From Prevotella sp. P5-92 (lineage in GTDB: Bacteria > Bacteroidota > Bacteroidia > Bacteroidales > Bacteroidaceae), in assembly GCF_002251245.1 (NCBI RefSeq), contig NZ_NPJG01000068.1, positions 1 to 64,000 of the forward strand: 64,000 nucleotides of DNA, in the 5' to 3' direction. The translations under genes were made by a program, and so were the position numbers. Within the stretch, counting starts at the first letter, position 1. Every line of letters begins with the position of its first letter. Shown here in pieces: positions 31,510-39,627 of the stretch. The notes under the pieces are model-generated. The model had not been told where the DNA came from. It saw only the letters and a program-made list of their open reading frames with translations, and searched no databases.

Positions 31510-32691
31510 TTATAAATTAAGAGCTTTCGTTTCTTTTCCTTCCATCACTCCTTTGAGAATCCATGTGGCCTTCACCTTCATGCCACGGTCGCGGTCGAAG
31601 ATGCCAAACATCTCTGGTCCGCTTCCAAACTTGTTGTTGTCCCAGATAAAGGTTGAGAAGCCGCGACGGAGAGCCTCGCTGACGAAGGTCTTGCAATAGT
31701 ATGTCATGTTCTCGTGCTGGAGGTCGATATTGCCTTTATAATGGTCGGTCACGCCCCATTCGCCGATGCAGATGCCTAGGCCCTGTGAAGCCCATGTGTT
31801 GACCACCTTGTCGAAGAATGTGGTGAGCGATTTTTCGTCGCTGGGCGAGGTCTCGCCATACTGCTTATATGGTTCGCCCCACCAAAAATATTTACACTCT
31901 CCGCAGTAGTCGTATGGATTGTAGTAGTGGAATTCCACAGTCATATAGTCGTTGCCGTTGCCTTCGGCGTCGGTAGGCACGACAAACTCGCCTCCTATGC
32001 CGAAGTCAGGATTGCAGACGTAAGTCTGTACGAGGAGGTTGCGCTTGAGGTTGTTGCCGCCGGTGGCACGCACCACGTCGATAAACGTTTGGTTGTAGGC
32101 GTTCTGCACGTCGAGGTTCTCTTTTTCGGGAGCTCCCCACTTGCCTGGTTCGTGCACCTCGTTGGTTCCGGCAAATGCCACCCGATAGTCGTAGGCGGCA
32201 AACTCGTTGGCGATGTTCATCCAAAGTAGCGCGAGCTTCTGGCAGTTGTTGTCCTTATATTTATAATAAGGTGTGCTCTCGAGCCATTTCTCGTGATGCA
32301 CGTTGATGATCACCTTCAGGTCGCAGCCAAGGCACCAATCCACCACCTGCTTGATGCGAGACATCCATGTCTTGCTGACGCTCATCGCCTTGTCGTTGGT
32401 GATGTGGCACTGCCAGCGCACGGGTATGCGTATGGCGTTGAAGCCTGCATCCTTGATGGCCTTGATGGTTTTTTTTGTCACTGTGGGATTGCCCCATGCT
32501 GTCTCTGCCTTGTCGGCGTTGTCTTGATTGCCTATGGCCATCGACTCGCCGTCTTGTCCTGGAGCTGAACATTCAAACTGATTGCCGAGGTTCCATCCTA
32601 CGACGTTGTCGTTCCATTCTTTAGCCGTAGGTTGGGCTACTGTGTTGCCGGCTATGATGGTTGCCAGCAGTAAAAGGAAAAAATGTCTCAT
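31510..32691 (-). CDS. GH5-family endo-beta-1,4-glucanase or xyloglucanase
   Basis: The 393-residue secreted protein (signal ending GNTVAQ-P) begins VVGWNLGNQFEC and has FNAIRIPVRWQCHI, typical of GH5 endoglucanases. VIINVHHEKW, the acid/base Glu in AFAGTNEVHEPGKW (about 175) and the nucleophile Glu in GICIGEWGVTD (about 306) follow. NEVH replaces the more usual NEPH. The subfamily looks like GH5_4 or its relatives, many of which cut xyloglucan. No lipoprotein Cys is seen, so it is released to the periplasm or exported. As first gene of the susCD operon, directly after the regulator gene, it is the likely backbone-cleaving enzyme. Confidence 0.88.
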   Translation of the reverse strand: MRHFFLLLLATIIAGNTVAQPTAKEWNDNVVGWNLGNQFECSAPGQDGESMAIGNQDNADKAETAWGNPTVTKKTIKAIKDAGFNAIRIPVRWQCHITNDKAMSVSKTWMSRIKQVVDWCLGCDLKVIINVHHEKWLESTPYYKYKDNNCQKLALLWMNIANEFAAYDYRVAFAGTNEVHEPGKWGAPEKENLDVQNAYNQTFIDVVRATGGNNLKRNLLVQTYVCNPDFGIGGEFVVPTDAEGNGNDYMTVEFHYYNPYDYCGECKYFWWGEPYKQYGETSPSDEKSLTTFFDKVVNTWASQGLGICIGEWGVTDHYKGNIDLQHENMTYYCKTFVSEALRRGFSTFIWDNNKFGSGPEMFGIFDRDRGMKVKATWILKGVMEGKETKALNL

Positions 32692-32715
32692 AATGTTAAT
32701 TTAAGTTTTCGGCTG

Positions 32716-32723
32716 CAAAGTTA
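32716..32723 (-). promoter_or_regulatory. -7 box of the GH5-susCD operon
   Basis: TAACTTTG on the minus strand, 25 nt upstream of the GH5 start codon. No TTTG is present at the -33 position, consistent with an activator-driven promoter under the hybrid regulator encoded just upstream. Confidence 0.6.
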
Positions 32724-32756
32724 CGCCGAAAACCTAAATCAACGGTTCTTATACTA

Positions 32757-32841
32757 TCATTTCGGGTTTGTATTCTGTCATTTCGGCTGAAAGACAACTG
32801 TTTTGGATTTGTATTCTGTCATTTCGGCTGAAAGACAACTG
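32757..32841 (-). promoter_or_regulatory. Phased direct repeats, candidate operator for the hybrid regulator
   Basis: TCATTTCGG occurs at 32757-32765, 32778-32786 and 32819-32827, with spacings of 21 and 41 bp, that is about two and four helical turns. The last two copies lie in a 34-bp block, TTTGTATTCTG...GACAACTG, repeated exactly at 32767-32800 and 32808-32841. The block sits between the regulator stop codon and the GH5 promoter, where hybrid two-component AraC-type regulators of PULs are expected to bind. Confidence 0.55.
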
Positions 32842-32849
32842 ATACGGAG

Positions 32850-35800
32850 TCAATATTTGCTTGGCGACACGCCGAAATGCTTTTTAAATACGGTGCTGAA
32901 ATGCTTCGTGTTCTGGAATCCCGTCATGGCGCATACGTCGATAATCGGTGTCTGTTGCTTGAGTAGAGCCGCGGCGCGGTCGAGACGTATGCCTCTCACG
33001 AAGTCCTGCGGTGTCTTTCCGGTCAGCGTCTTTAGTCGCCCGTAGAACAGAGTGCGGCTCATGGCCATCTCACGGCATAGTTCGTCGATGCCGAATTCCG
33101 TGTCTGCAAGGTTATTGAGCACTATGTGTGTGGCGTCGTCTATAAAGGCAATGTCTTTCTTGTCGCCGGTGTCGTCGCTGGCAGCCACGTCAGCCGTCTC
33201 GGTCGTCGTGCCTTGGTTGATGGCTTCCACCCTTTTGAGATAATATTGGCTCATGCGTCGGCGGTTGATGAGCGTTGAGCGTATCTTGCTTTTCAGCACC
33301 TCGGTGTCAAACGGCTTGGTGACGTAGTCGTCAGCTCCGCAGTCCAGTCCCTGGATCATAAACTGCTTGCCAGCCTTTGCGGTGAGCAGAATGACTGGCA
33401 TCCACGACGTGTCGGCGTCGTCCTTAATCATTCGGCATAGTTCTTCGCCCTGCATGCCCGGCATCATCGCGTCAGAGACAACTATGTCGCATACGTTGTC
33501 CTTTAGATATTCGAGTGCTGCCTCGCCGCTATCGACTGTCACCACGCGGAAGGAGTCGGTGAAAGTGATTGAAAAATATTGACGCAGGTCGGCGTTGTCA
33601 TCCACAAAGAGGATGATGTCGTTTTGCTTCTCGGCCGTCTCTTTGCCGTTGTTGTCGATATAAGCCTCCTTTATCTCTGTAGGTTCGTTTTTGGCATTGG
33701 AGGTGCGATGCGCTTCCGACCTGTTGAGTGTCACCACAAATGAGGCACCCTTTCCTTCTCCCTCGCTCTTGAAGGAGAGTTTTCCTCCATGGATGTTGAC
33801 TATACGTCTCACGAGCATCAGTCCTATGCCCGTTCCGGTGATGTTGCTTTCCACGGCGTTTTCAGCCCTGTAGAAACTGTTGAATATATTCTTCTGGTCG
33901 GCCTTGGGAATGCCCATGCCGTTGTCGCTCACTTCGATCTTCACTTTTTTGTCTTCGGTCCATGCCTTCAGCACCACCTTTCCGCCCTCGGGCGTGTATT
34001 TTATGGCGTTAGAGATGAGGTTGTTAAACAGCTTGTCGGCGAGTCGCACGTCCATCTCTACCACGGCGTCGTCGTCAGTCTGTTCCACGTCGAGACAGAT
34101 GTCTTTCTCCTTGGCGAGCGACGCAAACCTCTCGGCGTTCACCTTCAGCAGGTCGTTCACCTTCATAGGTATGCGTTTCAGCGAGTTTCCGAGGATGTCG
34201 GCCTTCTGGAAGTCGAGTAGTTCACTGATCATGCCGTAGAGCTTGTCGCCGTTGGTTTTCGCTATGTCGAGCATCTTCCGGCTGTTGTCGCTTAATCCCT
34301 TGTCAGCGGCGACGTCGTTGAGCGGAGCCAGCACGAGGCTCAGCGGCGTGCGTATCTCGTGAGCCGCATTGACGAAGAAGTCGATCTTTTCGTTGAAGTA
34401 TCGCCGTTCCAGTTTGCCCTGATAGTTTTTCAAGGCGAGATACACCACATATAACGCTATGGCGAGATACACTATCCATGCCCAGATGGTGTTCCACCAA
34501 GGTTGTCTTATCCTTATCTCGAGCGTCTTGGTGTCGAGCACACGTCCGTCGTTGCGGCTTATGCTTCTCACGGTGAGAATATATTTCCCGGGTTCGAGGT
34601 TGGAGAATCTCACCGACGACTCGCTCGAAGGTTCGCTCCATACGTTGTCGAAGCCCTGAAGCTTATACTGGTAAAGGATGTCGTCGTTGTATCGGTAGAA
34701 GATGCTCTCATACGACACTTGAAACGAGTTGTTCGTGTAGTCGAGCACCACGCTGCCGTCGATATATTGCTTGTAGATGTCCTCCTTTTCGGCGTCGCCG
34801 AGTTCCTTGTCGCCTTCCACGTTGAGTGGCATGAACCTCAGTCGGGTCTCGTATTGCAGTTTGTCGATGAGTGCGGGATTGATGATCACGGCTCCGCTGT
34901 TGCTTCCGAAGGCAATGTGTCCGTCGGCGAGTGCAGCCACTGCGCTGCGATTGTATTCCTTTTTCGCGCCTTTGATGAAGTTGATGTTATACAGTTCGTT
35001 TGACGAGGGGATGATGATGGCGAGTCCGTGGTCTGTGCTCACCACTATGCGTCCCTTGGGGTCGAGACATAGTGCGCTGACGCTGTTTGATGGCAGTCCG
35101 TTGGCTTGGTTGATGGGAGTCAGCTGTCTCGACGAGAGGTTGTATTTGTATATGCCTCCGCCGTCGGTGGCTACCCATGCCGTGTTGTTGCCAGTGAAGA
35201 GTGCGCCGGTGACATAGCTGTTGATGTTGCGTCCCTGCAATTCTTCGGGCGAGAAGTAGTAATTGGTCGTGCCGTCTTGCGGGTTGATGGCATAGAAGCC
35301 GTTGGCCGTACACACCGCCACGCGTCCGTCGGGCATGTCTGAGATGCTCTGTACGGTCTGTATCTTGTGTCTGTGTGTTCCGTTGGACGCTATATGCACA
35401 AGGTCGCCGTCGAGGCATCCTATCCAGAGTCCTCCTTTCCGGTCTTGCCACAGGCTATACACGTAGTTGGTGGCTATCTTCTTGTTTTCGGCGCAATACA
35501 ATTGCGTACTTTTCCCGTCTTGTGATATTGCGAACACGCCTTCGCCGTAGGTGCCTGCGAGTATGGTTCCGTTATGCTTGCACAGGGCGAGCACCACCTT
35601 GCCTTGCAGCGTGTGGGTCCACAGCTTTTTCTTCCTGTCATAAAAGCTCACTCCGCGGTCGGTGCCATAGACCATCGTCTCGCCAACTTCTATGAGTGCG
35701 TTGACGCCGTTGCAGATGAGCGACTGTTCGTTGCCAGTCTTGTGTCCTACGGGCTGTATTATTTCTCCCGTGAGGTAAGCCACGTCGATGCCTCCCGTGT

Positions 35801-36779
35801 AGCTTCCTATCCAGATATTACCGTAGGCGTCGCGGAGTATGTCGTAGATGCCGTTGCCGTGCAGCACGTAGTCGGTCTTCTCGTCGCTCACGAACAGCAG
35901 CCGCGAGTCGTCGGCGTCGCGTGTGGCGGCATACACTCCGCCGCCGTCGATGCCGAGGAGGATATAGTCGTTGTTGAGCAGTTCTATTGCTCTTATGGGA
36001 TTGTGTATCTCCTTCAGGCGGTGATCCACTTCCAGGGGCTGCCATGTTGTGGTGCTCATCACTATAGCGCCGTTGTTAAACGTGCCGAGCCACAGCTTCC
36101 TTGCCTTGTCGTCGTAGAAGGCCATCTCGGTATTGCAGTTGCACAGCTTCTTCACGGTCTTCATCGTCTTGCGGTCGATGAGCAGCGAGCCTGTGGTGGA
36201 GCAGAGCACAATGTGGTTGTCGGCAATAGTCGCGGAGTTGACGTATAGGTTGTTGTGATACCGCTTAAACGTCTTTCCGTCGGCGCTGATGCGAAACATG
36301 CCCTTACTGGTCGAGGCCCATAGTGTGTTGTCGCCGTCGATACTGATGTCTTTGAGGATGACGTCGCCCTGAGTCTTGTTTATCTTTGCCAGATGCTGGG
36401 TGAATTCGGGGAAGGTTGTGATGAAGCGGTCGAGTGCCTCCTCATAGACGAAGAGCTTGCCTTTGTTGTCGTAGGCCATGAGCCGTTCTCCGGGCAGTCT
36501 GAGCAGCTTTATCACGAGTCCGCCAGTATCGATGGCCTTGTCGTCGTTGTCGAGCGTATAGTTTTCGAGTATTCGTCCGTTGCATCGTGTCACGCCGTTC
36601 TTATGGCTTGCCCATACGGCACCGTTGCAGTCTTCTGCGAGCGAATACACGCGCTGGCTGGGCAGTCCCTGTTCGGCTCCCACGTGGTCGTACATAAAGT
36701 CTCTGTGTTCTATGTTGATGGCAGATGCAGAAAAGATCCACGCCACCATATATAGTAGTGTCAATATTCGTATTCTCAT
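32850..36779 (-). CDS. Hybrid two-component system regulator (sensor kinase, receiver and AraC output)
   Basis: The 1309-residue inner-membrane protein has these domains in order: signal peptide (1-20); periplasmic two-component-regulator propeller repeats (about 30-640, e.g. VWASHKNGVTRCNG, GLWIGCLDGD); Y_Y_Y domain (about 680-760); transmembrane helix (about 767-787, WAWIVYLAIALYVVYLAL); HisKA with phospho-acceptor His807 in AAHEIRTPL; HATPase (about 905-1020, NLISNAIKYTPEGG, TGTGIGL); receiver with Asp1103 in VVSDAMMPG and Lys in TKPF; and an AraC-type DNA-binding domain (about 1223-1309, ending FGVSPSKY). Such proteins bind oligosaccharides in the periplasm and activate the adjacent PUL. 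It lies head-to-tail upstream of GH5 with 158 bp between them. Confidence 0.96.
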   Translation of the reverse strand: MRIRILTLLYMVAWIFSASAINIEHRDFMYDHVGAEQGLPSQRVYSLAEDCNGAVWASHKNGVTRCNGRILENYTLDNDDKAIDTGGLVIKLLRLPGERLMAYDNKGKLFVYEEALDRFITTFPEFTQHLAKINKTQGDVILKDISIDGDNTLWASTSKGMFRISADGKTFKRYHNNLYVNSATIADNHIVLCSTTGSLLIDRKTMKTVKKLCNCNTEMAFYDDKARKLWLGTFNNGAIVMSTTTWQPLEVDHRLKEIHNPIRAIELLNNDYILLGIDGGGVYAATRDADDSRLLFVSDEKTDYVLHGNGIYDILRDAYGNIWIGSYTGGIDVAYLTGEIIQPVGHKTGNEQSLICNGVNALIEVGETMVYGTDRGVSFYDRKKKLWTHTLQGKVVLALCKHNGTILAGTYGEGVFAISQDGKSTQLYCAENKKIATNYVYSLWQDRKGGLWIGCLDGDLVHIASNGTHRHKIQTVQSISDMPDGRVAVCTANGFYAINPQDGTTNYYFSPEELQGRNINSYVTGALFTGNNTAWVATDGGGIYKYNLSSRQLTPINQANGLPSNSVSALCLDPKGRIVVSTDHGLAIIIPSSNELYNINFIKGAKKEYNRSAVAALADGHIAFGSNSGAVIINPALIDKLQYETRLRFMPLNVEGDKELGDAEKEDIYKQYIDGSVVLDYTNNSFQVSYESIFYRYNDDILYQYKLQGFDNVWSEPSSESSVRFSNLEPGKYILTVRSISRNDGRVLDTKTLEIRIRQPWWNTIWAWIVYLAIALYVVYLALKNYQGKLERRYFNEKIDFFVNAAHEIRTPLSLVLAPLNDVAADKGLSDNSRKMLDIAKTNGDKLYGMISELLDFQKADILGNSLKRIPMKVNDLLKVNAERFASLAKEKDICLDVEQTDDDAVVEMDVRLADKLFNNLISNAIKYTPEGGKVVLKAWTEDKKVKIEVSDNGMGIPKADQKNIFNSFYRAENAVESNITGTGIGLMLVRRIVNIHGGKLSFKSEGEGKGASFVVTLNRSEAHRTSNAKNEPTEIKEAYIDNNGKETAEKQNDIILFVDDNADLRQYFSITFTDSFRVVTVDSGEAALEYLKDNVCDIVVSDAMMPGMQGEELCRMIKDDADTSWMPVILLTAKAGKQFMIQGLDCGADDYVTKPFDTEVLKSKIRSTLINRRRMSQYYLKRVEAINQGTTTETADVAASDDTGDKKDIAFIDDATHIVLNNLADTEFGIDELCREMAMSRTLFYGRLKTLTGKTPQDFVRGIRLDRAAALLKQQTPIIDVCAMTGFQNTKHFSTVFKKHFGVSPSKY

Positions 36780-36814
36780 TGTCGTTTGTTAGTGTCGTAT
36801 TCGTTAATTGACTG

Positions 36815-36845
36815 CAAATTTACGAAAAAAATCGAGACTGACAAA
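36815..36845 (-). promoter_or_regulatory. Promoter of the hybrid regulator gene
   Basis: TTTG (36845-36842) and TAAATTTG (36822-36815) on the minus strand are 19 bp apart, a full match to the Bacteroidota consensus. The start codon at 36779 is 35 nt downstream. Confidence 0.75.
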
Positions 36846-36995
36846 TGTTTTTAGAAAAAAAATCGTGGGTGTATGTAATATTTGTGTCAAGGAAGGAAAA
36901 AAACTGCGGTGATTGATTTTCAGGCAGGCTTTTTCCCACATTGGGACAACCGGAACAAGCGAGGCGGGAGCCTGGCTTCCCCTCTCTTTGTTTCG

Positions 36996-37235
36996 TTATG
37001 TTGGGTTCACTTCAATTATTGCCATAGCTACAGGCATGACCGAAGCCGATGTAAAACTCCTTATTAACGAGATTTCAAAAGATTCATAACAAAGCGTAGC
37101 CCTGGAAGGTTGGGTGTCAAGGGCATCGTCATACTTCACAGCAATCGTCTTGCGCTGCAAGAACATTTTGCTCAGCAGTTTTGATCCCTGTTGAAGTGCA
37201 CGTGTCAGTTCTTTTATCGACCTAAATGTTGCCAT
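36996..37235 (-). pseudogene. Short ORF, probable N-terminal remnant of a larger gene
   Basis: The frame starts MATFRSIKELTRALQQGSKL and LSKMFLQRKTIAVKYDDAL, a plausible helical protein beginning. After about residue 39 it turns into compositionally odd sequence (DTQPSRATLCYESFEISLIR). I read this as a gene start joined to unrelated DNA. On the opposite strand, frame 36991-37089 could be another remnant (IAIATGMTEADVKLLINEIS, ending TAA at 37087-37089). Both are low-confidence. The remainder of 36846-37256 shows no recognisable feature. This stretch marks the edge of the defence island. Confidence 0.35.
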
Positions 37236-37256
37236 TTTCTTTTCTATAATTTGAAA

Positions 37257-38557
37257 TTACTCTTCGTCTTCTCCCTCCTGTTCTGAACGGAATTCAAAAA
37301 CGAGTTCCGATGCGGGAATATTGCATTCCTCAAACATTCCATGCAAAATGTTGATCTTGGTGGCTGTGCTATTGTCCGTCCATACATACATTCCCGGTGC
37401 AAGCTCGCGTCTCCATTCTTCCGGTGTAGTTGAGAAACTGCACTTTTCGTTTGCGCAAAGCCATTCAATGGTAGAACGCTTCTCAAGTAGGATGTGTCCA
37501 CAAACCTGAATGAGCATTTCCTTCCAAGTGTTAACCGTATATCTGACCCCATGAAGCATATATGCTTGCAGCTTCTTGCCAGTGAACTCATAGTCCTCAT
37601 CATCAAGCGATGCAGATTCTGCTTCCTATTCAGTTAATCTGTACCTATCGTAGCACAATCCACTTGGCTATATATCTTGGCATAGTGATGCATATCTTTC
37701 AAGAGTGTTCCCCTGTCAACACTTATATTTTCGGCATACTCCTTAAAGATAAAGTATATCTTGTCGATACGACCGATCTTTCCTTGCTTCATGGTAAGGT
37801 AATCGCGCACAAAAGAAGATGGGTCATACTTTGTGAACTCTTCGATAGGATTCCAATATCGAGTATACAAGTCATCCTGCTCAGTTGGAGCGAGTGACAT
37901 TAACAAGTAATTACGTATCTTGTCTGCCTCACTCAAATCTAGACCTGTAGAGTTCAGACTCTCAAATATCAACTGCGGGTCATCATCTTCGTCAAGACGA
38001 ATATTGATGACCTCCAGTTTCTTGATGGTCTCAAAAAGTTCGTCAATAGTCAATCCGCAATGAATAATCTTATCATAGAAGAAGTCGTAGTTGCGGGTAA
38101 CATTCGACTCTTTGATATATTGCTCCTTAGGCTTATACAGCAAAGCGTCAAAAGCCTGCATGTCTTTCTTGATAGGTTTCAATTTCACCTTTCGTTCGTC
38201 TTCTTGGTATTCATCCACCAAATAACGCTTGAAGATTTTCTCAACAAGTTTAGCATCTGTAGCTTCAATCAGTCCTTCTTTTTTGGCATTCACCATCGCA
38301 ATGAGCAACAACGAAACAGTAGTAATTCGCTGTTGTCCATCAATGATAAATCTGTCTTCTGTTCCTGACAGTATGCTTGAAACTATACTGCCAAAGAAGT
38401 GACTCTTTCGGTCACTATTATGGAGCTTTATCAGGTCCTGGAACAACTGCTCGCAATTATTCTCTTTCCAGTCGTAGTTACGCTGGTATAATGGAATGAT
38501 GAATCTCTTGTCTGATCCATCAAAGAACTTGATTAGTGGTTGTGCGTCACCTTTCAT
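37257..38557 (-). pseudogene. DUF262 (GmrSD-type) restriction protein with deleted nuclease half
   Basis: The 5' part (38557-37634, 307 residues) is a normal DUF262 domain: IIPLYQRNYDWKENN, FIIDGQQRITTVSLLL (the DGQQR nucleotide-binding/hydrolysis motif) and INIRLDEDDDPQLIFESLNS. It stops abruptly after CATIGTD at a TGA (37634-37636). About 15 bp on, in another frame, the C-terminal part resumes (EAESASLDDEDYEFTGKKLQ, AYMLHGVRYTVNTWKEML) and runs to 37257. Such proteins are normally about 600-700 residues, with a DUF1524 HNH-like nuclease domain (GmrSD_C) in the middle; that region is absent. A deletion with frame change is the simplest explanation. GmrSD-type enzymes cut DNA carrying modified cytosines. 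The gene starts 2 bp after the EVE-like gene ends. Confidence 0.8.
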
Positions 38558-38559
38558 AT

Positions 38560-38952
38560 TTAGAATATGGTTTGAATGTAAGAAATAAGTTCTGTATTAT
38601 TACAATTAGGAACCTCAAGTGCTCGACCTCCTTTGAAACCATGTTTACACAACTCTTGTTCAGAAAGATGAGCACCATCATACTCTTCGAGTAGTTCAAG
38701 CTTGTAAGTAATATCATTTGGAGACGCCTCCTCCCAAAATGCTTGATCTTCACGTTTGCAATTCTCTGCTGTTACAATCAACTTGAATCGTACGCATCGC
38801 TCATCGGACATGAAGAGATACACCACATCACCAATGGCGAAGCGTGCTCTTCCCATTCTCCAACTGATGAATCCAAGGGCATGGATAGCATCAGCATGTC
38901 TGCACCTTTTTCGGTTGGCAAAGGCAAGCCATGTGCGGTTATTATTATTCAT
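38560..38952 (-). CDS. EVE-like (PUA-fold) protein, possible modified-base reader
   Basis: About 131 residues from the ATG at 38952 (MNNNNRTWLAFANRKRCRHA). An upstream in-frame ATG at 38985 is less likely. The pattern TWLAFANRKRC...GFISWRMGRARFAIGDVVYL...CVRFKLIVTAENC...KLELLEEYDGAHLSEQELCK matches EVE/PUA-like domains, which flip out and read modified cytosines or adenines in nucleic acids. In restriction systems EVE domains are often the targeting part for modification-dependent cleavage. It is coupled to the DUF262 gene (2-bp gap), so together they probably formed a modification-dependent restriction pair, now broken. Family assignment is moderate. Confidence 0.65.
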   Translation of the reverse strand: MNNNNRTWLAFANRKRCRHADAIHALGFISWRMGRARFAIGDVVYLFMSDERCVRFKLIVTAENCKREDQAFWEEASPNDITYKLELLEEYDGAHLSEQELCKHGFKGGRALEVPNCNNTELISYIQTIF

Positions 38953-39010
38953 GTATATTATGATTTTTACACTCTGAGAAATCACATTTAACCTAAAGAC
39001 TTAAGTGGTC

Positions 39011-39193
39011 TTACGAGAAGTTGATTGTCAATTGACCAGCTTCTTCGTCTTTCATCGGCTTAATCATACTCTCAATGTATTTTCTCTCATCGTCTGTAAT
39101 GTCGTACATTTCGTATAGCATTTCGTCCGTCCAAGAGTGAGAGAAGTCTTGCATCGGAACGTAGTGATAAACACCAGCTAGTACATTATTCTT
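39011..39193 (-). pseudogene. Isolated C-terminal tail of an Eco57I-type methyltransferase
   Basis: The 60 codons KNNVLAGVYHYVPMQDFSHS... to the stop align with the last 50 residues of the large restriction protein encoded at 39628-43515 (HAQSSVYKFVPVQDFSEVWS). Both share Y-x-FVP/YVP-x-QDFS and the pattern W(T/S)DE-xLY/F-x-YxIT-x-(D/E)E-x-(K/E)YI. Divergence is high, so this is not a recent duplication but a remnant of a related enzyme. Upstream the homology ends where the 141-residue ORF stops. It cannot be a functional enzyme. Confidence 0.65.
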
Positions 39194-39617
39194 AATATTC
39201 TCGTGTAAGCCATGTCCAATCATCAAGACGTGGTTCTGGTTTTTCGATTGTCTCACGGATAAATTCCCGGAAGGTTTTCTTGTATTGTTTACGATGATAA
39301 TCTGATGGCACAGAATCCAAGTCGGATTTCCAGCCACCATCTTCAACAATACTTACATTCAAGCACTCCCACTTGATAAAGAAATCATCTTCTGGCATGT
39401 GACCAAAGACCTCAAATGTTATTGGGTAATCCTTCTTGTATAAATTACTCTCTTCGATTTGATGCCATTCATCTTCGTCCCAATTATAGAACCTTGTCCA
39501 ATCTCGCAATGAGAAGATTTCTGTTCTGTAACCAAGCCACACTTGATAGCCTTCTGGCTTACTACAGACAAGTCCTTCTACCTTGTAATTGTATTTGTCA
39601 AAAGAATCTGTACCCAT
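39192..39617 (-). CDS. Small unknown protein in the restriction operon
   Basis: The 141-residue protein starts 10 bp after the stop of the GIY-YIG/helicase/methyltransferase gene, so it is very likely co-transcribed. It is rich in Trp and acidic residues (VWLGYRTEIFSLRDWTRFYN, WDEDEWHQIEESNLY, DDFFIKWECL), has no signal peptide or membrane segment, and ends in a basic-then-acidic helix (YHRKQYKKTFREFIRETIEK). I do not recognise the family. It could be an accessory or control subunit of the system. Its last codons overlap the start of the methyltransferase-tail remnant by 2 bp. Confidence 0.6.
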   Translation of the reverse strand: MGTDSFDKYNYKVEGLVCSKPEGYQVWLGYRTEIFSLRDWTRFYNWDEDEWHQIEESNLYKKDYPITFEVFGHMPEDDFFIKWECLNVSIVEDGGWKSDLDSVPSDYHRKQYKKTFREFIRETIEKPEPRLDDWTWLTREY

Positions 39618-39627
39618 AGATTATTGT

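Noticed and set aside
36882-37067. Small plus-strand ORF beginning MCQGRKKTAVIDFQ
   Set aside because: No coding signs; overlaps remnants in other frames at the edge of the defence island.
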